From NCBI GenBank assembly GCA_946902875.1, contig OX336340.1:417501-481500 (forward strand): a DNA stretch of 64,000 nt. Reading direction: 5' to 3'. This DNA comes from Nematopogon swammerdamellus (lineage: Eukaryota; Arthropoda; Insecta; Lepidoptera; Adelidae). Both the position numbers and the translations under genes were made by a program. Below the pieces are notes generated by a model. It ran no database searches. It was not told where the DNA came from and was given only the letters and a program-made list of their open reading frames with translations. This document shows, one piece after another, positions 43,990 through 52,294 of this stretch; positions within the stretch are counted from its first letter, which is position 1, and each line of letters begins with the position of its first letter.

Positions 43990-44590
43990 TGAAGAAAGTA
44001 AGTAACTAATGGCGAGGCCGAAGGCCGAGCTGCGTTCGGGAAGATCATAAACCTTCTCGAAGAAAGTAAGTAACTATTGGCGAGGCCGCAGGCCGAGCTG
44101 CGTTCAGGAAGAAGCTAAAACATCTTGAAGAAAGTAAGTAACTAAGGCGAGGCCGAAGGCCGAGCTACGTTCGAATAATTGAAAAACCATCTCGAAGAAA
44201 GCAAGTAACTAAGGGCGAAGCCGAAGGCCGAGCTGCATTCAGAAAGAAGCTAAACCATCTTGAAGAAAGTAAGTAACTAAAGGCGAGGCCGAAGGCCGAG
44301 CTGCATTCAGGAAGAAGCTAAACATTTTGAAGAAAGTAAGTAACTAAGGGCGAGGCCGAAGGCCGTGCTCTATTCGGGAAGACCATACACCATCTCGAAG
44401 AAAGCAAGTAACTAAGGGCGAGGCCGTAGGCCGAGCTGCGTTCAGGAAGAAGGTAAACATTTTTGAAGAAAGTAAGTAACTAAGGCGAGGCCGAAGGCCG
44501 AGCTACGTTCTGACAAATGATAAACCATCTCGAATAAAGCAAGTAACTAAGGGCGATGCCGAAGGCCGAGCTGCGTTCAGAAAGAAGCTA
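43990..44590. repeat. Helitron internal tandem array (copy 3)
   Basis: About nine units of the GGCGAGGCCGAAGGCCGAGC type, mirror of the array in copy 2. Confidence 0.9.
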
Positions 44591-44677
44591 AACCATCTCG
44601 AATAAAGTTAATTAACATTAAGATTGAGTTAATTTAATTTAAATTGTATTATAAAGTCCACGCTTCTGACGGCAAAT

Positions 44678-45121
44678 ATGCCGTGCATCCTAGAACCTCG
44701 CGGTTATTCCCGGCTGGATGGCAAGAGGCCCGATGCTATCACCTTAGTGGCATGGACTAAGGGTAGTTCTTTGATGTGGGACGCCACTTGTGTTCTCACA
44801 TTGGCTCCAAGTCACGTTAGGACATCTTCAAGAGCGGCTGGCGCGGCCGAGGCTGGGGCGGAGAGCCTCAAACGCAACAAATATAGAAATATAATTCAAG
44901 ATTTCGAATTTGTTGCGTTTGCGGTTGAAACCCTCGGTCCGTGGAGCAGTGAAGCCAAAAGATGCTTGGGCTTCTGCTGGTTGACGCAACTGGTGTCCCG
45001 CCATCAAGGGCTTATGTACTTCATTCAAAGGGTAAGCCTTGCCATCCAGCGGGGTAATGCCGCAAGTGCTCTAAGAAGATTTGAAAATGCCAGTTTTGAT
45101 AGTTATTTTAATGTTTGTTAG
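44678..45121 (+). CDS. Helitron-borne ORF, 147 codons, second intact copy
   Basis: Same 147 residues as 35468-35025. Starts MPCILEPRGYSRLDGKRPD. The frame is also open for 16 codons upstream of this ATG. Function inferred only from the RPD ... WDAT ... KRNKY pattern. Confidence 0.6.
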   Translation: MPCILEPRGYSRLDGKRPDAITLVAWTKGSSLMWDATCVLTLAPSHVRTSSRAAGAAEAGAESLKRNKYRNIIQDFEFVAFAVETLGPWSSEAKRCLGFCWLTQLVSRHQGLMYFIQRVSLAIQRGNAASALRRFENASFDSYFNVC

Positions 45122-45495
45122 GTAGGTTTTAATTCTTTAGTTATTAATATTACTTTTTTATTTTTATGAAATAAATAGATTGAGTAAACGATATTATATT
45201 CTATCGAAGAAAGGAAGTCTTTAAGGGCGAGGCCCGAAGGCGGAAGAGGATTTTTGGTTTACCTGAATCTTCGTGAACGCAGCTCGGCCTTCGGCCTCGC
45301 CCTTACTTACTTTTATTTGAGAAAGGTTTATCGTTTACCTGAAAGCAGCTAGGCCTTCGGCCTCGCCCTTAGTTAGTTACTGTCTTTGAGAAGGTTTATC
45401 GATTACCTGAACGCAACTTGCCCTCGCCCTTAGTTACTTACATTCTTCTTTGGAATACGAATTTCACGCGAGCGAAGCCGCGGGCAACAGCTAGT

Positions 45496-46345
45496 AGCTA
45501 ATAAAGATGTTATATGCTGACATCGCTGATGTTGTAGCCAACCTATTCTATACAAACTTTCAGTCCAATACTATACATTACATTACAAGCGCTATGCGAG
45601 CGACTCCGAAAAAGCATTGAATTTTCAATGCAGCCACATGCGTATAGGACCTGTCCTGGCGTATATTCCGTAATTGGGCATTGTCTATCTCTCCTCGGTG
45701 AAGGCTGAATATGGGATCTACTCATATAGTACAAATGCACCAGTACAACCTTGTCAACCATCGGGTCTCGGAATCACTCAAAATAATATGTGAGCTCTGT
45801 GACCTCACCTATGGTAAGGTTACAGAGGAGTGTCTCGAGTTTTGTCATTATGCGCGCACTTCAATGACTTCCAACCTTTCCGAGTTAAATTGTTCTGAAT
45901 TCACGAAGGTTTCTATTTTATTCTTGTAATAAAAAGAAGTGCCTTTTCGTATTTTTTATTTATTTAATGTACGTATTTTATAATTATGCTCGAAATATGA
46001 CATTAATACTTTGTATTTTTTTATTTTATTTTATAAGGAAACTTAACAGCAATACCTATATCGTAGGTAATAAATAAGCGGTTCCGTACCGCTGAAGGTC
46101 TCCCGGCGGCGCGGCGGCGCGGGCGCGGCGTTCAGCGGTACGAAACGAACGGTATTAATACTGAAGTGTTTCTTATCTCTATCTGTCAAACAAATGGCAC
46201 CGGGGTCACGAAATATATGATTTTTTTTACGTTTATTCGATAGATAAATTCCCTCCCTCGCAGAAGTCCATCGGATAATCATTCAAGGCCAATAAAATCA
46301 TTACTCGCGAAACCACGCTCAGCGAGAAGGCGAGTTGTCGTCGAT
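45496..46345. other. Spacer, SINE tail scrap, no gene
   Basis: A SINE family A tail scrap (GCTGACATCGCTGATGTTGTAGCC) at 45510-45545 and an inverted family D tail scrap at about 46285-46330. The rest shows nothing supported. Confidence 0.4.
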
Positions 46346-46352
46346 TTTATGA

Positions 46353-46610
46353 ACACCTTATGAAGACAGCGGGCTGGACACGTCAGCTGAAGAGACGAAG
46401 ACCATTGGAGTAACCATGTCCTACACTGGCGGCCGTGGGCAGGAAAACGGAGTGTGGGAAGACCACCCGCCAGGCGGGACGACGACATCAAGTACGTCGG
46501 CGGAAAGCAGTGGTTTCGTACCGTTGAAGGCCGGGAGGACTGGACGAAGATTTTAGAGGCGTATGTCCAGCAGTGGACGCTTACAAGCTGACTGACTGAC
46601 TGACTTATGA
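46353..46610 (+). pseudogene. RTE-type LINE 3' end
   Basis: One frame encodes RAGHVS, stop, then HVLHWRPWAGKRSVGRPPAR, then GGKQWFRTVEGREDWTKILE and AYVQQWT before the stop codon. This is the C-terminal signature of RTE-clade LINE ORFs. It ends in a (CTGA)n tail at 46590-46607, as RTE elements often end in short tandem repeats. Contains one in-frame TGA. Confidence 0.75.
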
Positions 46611-47285
46611 AGACGCCCGGTTATAGAAGCTAGGGAAGAAGATCGCCAGAAGACCACTACATTTCAGGATAATTGTTGCCCTAAAGATCTATGTATGTAT
46701 AATGTATAGCCCAAACATTAGGAAGCACTGGTTTACATGGACGACTACGTGGCGCGGACTTCTCAATGCAACTCTACCGACGAAGCGAGTCGATGCGCCG
46801 CCGCGTCTATTGTGCCTCCGAACCGTACCGCATGGCTGGTACGCTGGTATCTCGGCTGGTATACAATACAATAAATGGCAAATCGAGATGGAATGGTAGG
46901 TACGCTTATTGTTTTGTTATAGAATGGAATATAGAAGCACTGCTGTTGGTTCTAGATACTGGAAACTTCTATATAAAGTTCTGTTAAAATTATTTTGACA
47001 AAAAACTGTTTAAAAAGTTTGTTTACCGACTTTTAAAAATTACTAGAACCGAAACGAATGATAGTCAAGACATTTTGGTTCCCGATAATACAATGTCAAC
47101 AACAAAAGGAAGTATGTTCGCTTTCCATTAAGAAGATATAAAAGTGTACATGTATTTTCAAGAAGATCATTTCAAATTCCTTCCAGTACAACTAGCCACG
47201 CTCGAGTGCATCCCCTAATAGCGATGCCTGCGACTCGCTCGGGCCAATTCCGCAAAGTCTTCGAAACTGAAATAGCATAATACAC
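46611..47285. other. Spacer, no recognised feature
   Basis: Left flank of the large inverted-repeat structure. Nothing supported. Confidence 0.35.
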
Positions 47286-47993
47286 TAGTCAACCAGGAGT
47301 TTTGATGTATGGAGACCCATACATTAATTCCTCAGTCAATGAAACTTTGATAATATCTTGGAGTAATGTTCGGAATTACTACTGACAAATAATCCAACAT
47401 TTTTTTTTACGGGAAGTTGGGTATATTCAAAGAAAAGTGAAAATTTAATATAACTCCTATAGACAAATTGCTCCGTCCAAAGTTACTTCGCCATAGGGTA
47501 GGTATTATTTATATGAATAAGTACGTAAATAAATCCAACATTTTTTGTATATGGAAATAGTGAATTAAAAACAAAATGTGTTTTTTTACTATATTTTTCT
47601 CGGCAAAATTGCTCAGTCGGTTCTTTAATCGGAATATACCTTAGTATTATTATGTACATCAATAAGCATAAGAATCCAACAACTTTTTTATATGCATCAT
47701 TTTTTTTCAAGGTGACGGCCGAAACTCTGTTCCGCAAAATTCCTCCGTCCGTTTTTATTGTACAATTATGATTAAGAATTTTGAAGAAAATTATTTGCAA
47801 AAGAATCCAACAAAAAATCCATCGGCAAGTTTAAAAAACAAGCGGGCCAAGACGGGCGCGGTGCGCAGAGGAGCGGCCGGCCGCGGGAGGCGAGAGACGC
47901 GGCATTTTCCCCTCCTCTGCGTCCATGCTGCGCCGCGCCGCCCCTGGCGCGCCGCTGAAGTTGGCGTGCGGTGTGTGCTAACCAGGGACTGAA

Positions 47994-48147
47994 AACCGGT
48001 TCGAAATGGGGTTCGGGTTCTCCGAACCGGTTCGAAGAACCTTTTTAACGAGCGAACCAGTTTGGTCGCGAACCGGTTCAAAAAAACCCGAACCTGAAGC
48101 CTAAAAACCGGTTCAGAACCGGTTTGGACCTCTAATATTAACCGGTT
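47994..48147. promoter_or_regulatory. Cluster of six AACCGGTT sites (left arm)
   Basis: Perfect AACCGGTT octamers start at 47994, 48025, 48071, 48106, 48117 and 48140. This is the consensus of Grainyhead-type transcription factors. Binding is inferred, not shown. Confidence 0.5.
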
Positions 48148-48702
48148 CGCAGCAGGGTACGAAATGGGGTGGAAACCTATATACATTTTTTTTGGACTTT
48201 GGGCTTCTTTTTTAATGTAAAATATTGTTGTTTTATGTATTTAATAAAATAAAAAAATAGGTGGTTCATTTTTATAGCCTAATCGATTCAGTTTCATAAC
48301 AGTAACAAAAAAGTCTTAATTATCATTATGACATAACACGTGTAAGTTGGTAAAAAAAATCAAATTCTTTCTATTCCATACTAATAAAACTAAAATTGTG
48401 GTTTTTCACAATTTCTGAAAGAAAGGGATCTATGTGTTGGAAGACTTTTTTGTTCCTGGCATGAAACTGAAATGATTAAGAATTTTTTTTTTACATTTTA
48501 CATAGAAAAAATGTTTTTGTGCGAACAAAAATTATTTGTTCTTCAAAAGTGATCTATTTCCGATACAGAACCCTCTCTTAGCGTACTATTAACTAATTTT
48601 GAAAGACATTATATAAGGTGCTTCGTTATTCATCTCAAGTAAACACGTTACGCAAAAAAAAAATTATATGTTTTTAGCATAACTTTTCGAGAAATTTTCA
48701 AA

Positions 48703-48960
48703 CGCAGAACAGCTGTTTATTGTAAGTAAGTCACAAGGTCACTAGACTTGTGTGTAACAGTAGGTAGCTTGCATTGTACGGGGTCAATGACCGTTGTATG
48801 TCCAAAAGCAGAACAGCTGTTTGTTGTAAGTAAGTCACAAAGTAACTAGACCTGTGTGTAACAGTAGGTAGCTTGCATTGTACGGGGTCAATGACCGTAC
48901 TATGTTCAAACGCAGAACAGCTATTGTTGTAAGTAAGTCACAAGGTCACTAGGCCGCCGC
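48703..48960. repeat. 104-bp tandem repeat, 2.5 units (left arm)
   Basis: GCAGAACAGCTG starts at 48704 and 48808, and GCAGAACAGCTA at 48912. Mirrored at about 57945-58190. Confidence 0.93.
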
Positions 48961-49034
48961 CGCTCTAAAACTAGCTACCTACCTACCTACCTACCTACGT
49001 GTGCGTGTGTGTGCCTACGTTTCTTGTTTCTTGT

Positions 49035-50145
49035 TTCTTCGCCGACTTCCTGCATGGGCGTAGCATTCATTCAGCAACCGTGCACTACGGTTGCTCGTCG
49101 GACATGTCAGTGAACGCCGGCATACCCCAAGGATCTGTGTTGTCACCCACGCTGTTTCTTCTGCATATCAATGATATGCTGTCTCTGGACAACATACATT
49201 GATGACAGTACGGCACACGGATCCTACACCAGTCACCCTTCAGCCAGTCGGGATGTTGTGGATGAGAAGAGGCGAAGACTTGTGTCTGAGCTCGAACACA
49301 CACTCGACTCTATTTCCGAATAGGGCCATAGTAATTTGGTCGAGTTCAACGCTTCCAAGACACAAGTTCGCGTGTTCAGTGCGAAGAGAGCGGCGTTCAC
49401 ACCGGTTCCTTCATTCCAAGGCACGTCGCTTAAATTAAGTGAACACCTCGGGATCCTCGGAGTCGAACTGTCGCACGACCTGAACTTTCGTCGCCATATC
49501 GAGGGGAAGGCCAAGCTGGCTTCTAAAAAGCTGGGCGTACTCAATAAGGTGCGACGGTACTTCACACCAAAAGCTGCTTCTCTATAAATCGCAGATCAGG
49601 TCCTGCTTGGAGTACTGCTCGCACCTGTGGGATGGCTCTGCCAAATACCAGCTTGCGCCTCTGGACTCAATCCAGCGTCGAACCGTGCGACTAGTAGGTG
49701 ACCCCGAAGTGTCCTGCGATCTAGAACCACTGCAACACCGTAGGGATGTCGGCTCCCTAAGTGTATTCTATCGCTTATTCCGTGAGGAGTACTCGGAGGG
49801 GCCGTTTAATGTGATCCCGCCGTCCCCTTTCCACCTTCGCACCACGCGCACTGGGCAGGGATTGCATTCCTACACGCTGGACTTACCGCGGATGCGTACC
49901 AATCGATTCTGCAGATCTTTCCTCTACAGAACCGGTAAACCCTGGAACGCTCTCCCTGCACATATATTTCCCCCCAAGTACAGTCTCGGGTCCTTCAAGA
50001 GGGCCGTGAATGGGCACCATAAGCAATGCTCGGCATGGCATTCGGAACCCCCGCATACGACCGAATGTCCATGGGCGTCGTTAGACACCTTATGGGTGGC
50101 TCGGCGCCATACGACGCGCTGTCAATAAAAAAAACCTTTTTGGGG
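49035..50145 (+). pseudogene. LINE copy A: decayed 3' half of ORF2
   Basis: Begins at the codons for DFLHGRSI (RT domain), includes GIPQGSVLSPTLFLLHINDM, and runs to the 3' UTR and A-run at 50128-50137. Several frameshifts and a stop after motif B. Same family as copy C. Confidence 0.92.
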
Positions 50146-52294
50146 TCCGCTTGCACAAACGCAGATTTCCAGACCGCCGGCACACAGCCATTGGAGTAGG
50201 AGATACGGAATAGGCGCGTCAGCACTGGAGCCAGCTCGGGAGCACACTATTTTAACACCAATGCAGGAATCCATTCCGGCCCACACGCTTTCCTGACGTA
50301 TAGGGAGAGAAACTCCGCCAGTACAGTCTGTTATCGAAACTGTACTTCCGGCATGGAGTTCTCACACCTAGGTATGGCTGGGGGAGTGGCACCCCCATCG
50401 TCCAGGTTGAAGTTCCCCGCAAAGAGAGATACCAGTAAGTCGGCTTTCTCCTTTGCGGAGTGGGCAAGTGAGCCTCCAGGACACTGCAGAGGTGGAAGAG
50501 AGGAGCGGCAGAAATTCGACTCGACAGATTTGGCGAGAGACCAGAACTCACAGCTCCCAGTTGGGTGCTGGTTCAGTCTGTCGCCGATGTAGTCAAATTT
50601 GGCCCTGGCAATATTTTGGAGCCCTTTTGCAGCCCTTTTGCAGGATCTGGAGAGGCGGTTGTATTCCATCGTCTGTTCGGATACGTTTGATTCACGTCCG
50701 GCACGGGCACGCGACCATGCCCGATAAGCTGTGCATTTAGCTGCGACAGCATCAGCACAGTCGCGGCTGTACGATGGTTGGCTTTTACCACCGAGGTGGA
50801 CAGAGGCGCTGGGAATAAACATTTCCTTTGCCCCCAGAACCACATCGGCAACGGTATTACCGCATTTTGACGGATCGTCCGAACTGAAGCAGATCTCTCT
50901 CCAAGGGTAGGATGCGAAGTGTTCTCGCATCTCATCTTAATCTGCTGACGCGTAGTGCCAAATTCGACGCGTTCCTCCAGTACGGGACTGAGGAGGCGAA
51001 GATGACACCGTGGACCCCACTAAACAATGATCAGAAGAACCCGGCGGGGCTCTCACTGAGACTTTATATCCAGTGGGGTTTGTGTCAGCGGAAGATCCAG
51101 CAGAGAGGGTCCATGACCGTCTATATCTGGCAGCCTGGTGGGCTGGTCCACCAGTTGAGACAGGCCATGCGTCAGGGCGAAGTCGTAGGCGGCTCTCCCC
51201 GCAAAGTCAGTTCTCCTGGAGCCTAGCCATGCCTTGTCATGGGCATTGAAGTCTCCAAGGAAACCCAAATCCGCGGTGGGGAACCGCTCTTGGACTTTGT
51301 CTACCGCTCCACTCAGGTACTCGAATAACCGAGCTGTCTCCGCATTGCCAGAGTGCGACCTATTGGGACCCCCGACACCGTTCCCAGATCCACGTGGGGC
51401 CAGAGTATTGAGAGCTCGGAGTCCTCAATGCAGCGCAGGCGACGACAGGAAATATCAGCCCTGACAAACAGGCAGACTCCGGCTCGCCAGCGGAAGGCTT
51501 CATCCAGGGTGTAGCCGGGGTGGTGCAGGTAAGAAGTGTCGGCAGGGCGAGATATTTGCGTTTTCGTCGAGAAAGCAAGGCCGGCTTCATCCTCTTCACG
51601 TGGTGATTGACGGCATTAAGATTGGTGTGCAACCCCCGCACGTTGGTCAAGTCAACGCTAAATAGTGGTGTACTTGGGGGGTATCGCTGTTCGCGTCCGT
51701 GACACCTTAAGGTCCTTAAGTCACACGTGCCTCCTGGGTGGTGCTAAATGAACAGTAAACAGCGTGTGGGAGATCCTCGGATCGCCTGGGTCGCCACCAC
51801 ACCCCGGGAACAATTACACCGCCATAACAGTTATCTGCGTTCCGGTGTACATCCCGGGGACCCAGTAGCAGGAGGGGCTGGCTGTGACGAGGAGTGGGCC
51901 AGTGGCTCTAAAGCCGAATCACTGCCCAGGGGTAGTGCATCGACACGATGGCCAGGGAGACCCGGTGAAACGGTTGTTCCGCTGGCCGCCCGCCGGGTAG
52001 TATAGGGGCCCAATCGCGCCTAACCAGCGCGAGAGGCTGCCCTGGTCAACCGGCGCATAATCTCGGAGTGATCCGTAGTGCCGGATGGTGACCGGTTGTA
52101 GGGGTCCCGGCGGCCACTTCCGAGGGGGACCGGGGGCCCTTCCGTCCATCGTGTCGGCGCTCCACTATCCTGAGCACATAGTGATGACGCCACGATCCAC
52201 GCTTTGCCCGTAAATCGTCGCAGGCGCCTCTCAATGCTTTCTCTCCCCCCTTCAATAATAATGGCAGCACAAAACAAAAGAATAAACGTTTGCT
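50146..52294 (-). pseudogene. LINE copy B: 5' UTR fused to ORF2 5' half, ORF1 missing
   Basis: On the minus strand: 5' UTR (52294 to about 51826, matching 55333-55800), then directly the ORF1-ORF2 spacer (CCGGGGTGTGGTGG ... GACGCGAACAGC) and ORF2 with endonuclease and linker codons (for example MREHFASYPWREICFSSDD at 50930). Ends near 50146 where copy A's poly(A) begins. Multiple frameshifts. Confidence 0.88.

Larger units (their letters stand above)
43054..45494 (+). mobile_element. Helitron-like element, copy 3 (2.44 kb)
   Basis: A/TCTATACATATAATAAAATC start, CGCGAGCGAAGCCGCGGG hairpin and CTAG/T end. Nearly identical to copy 2 but on the other strand. Same order: A/T-rich lead, tandem array, ORF, inverted array. 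Confidence 0.9.
47286..49029 (+). repeat. Left inverted arm
   Basis: AT-rich outer part with GAATCCAACA-type motifs, a GC-rich block (47845-47985), an AACCGGTT cluster (47994-48147), an AT-rich part, then 104-bp tandem repeats (48703-48960) and a (CTAC)n run. A 13-bp insertion near the tip is absent from the right arm. Confidence 0.9.

Noticed and set aside
47791..48186. 131-codon ORF in the left arm, repeated identically in the right arm (58699-59094)
   Set aside because: It runs through the GC-rich block and the AACCGGTT array, resembles no protein, and its duplication is explained by the inverted arms.
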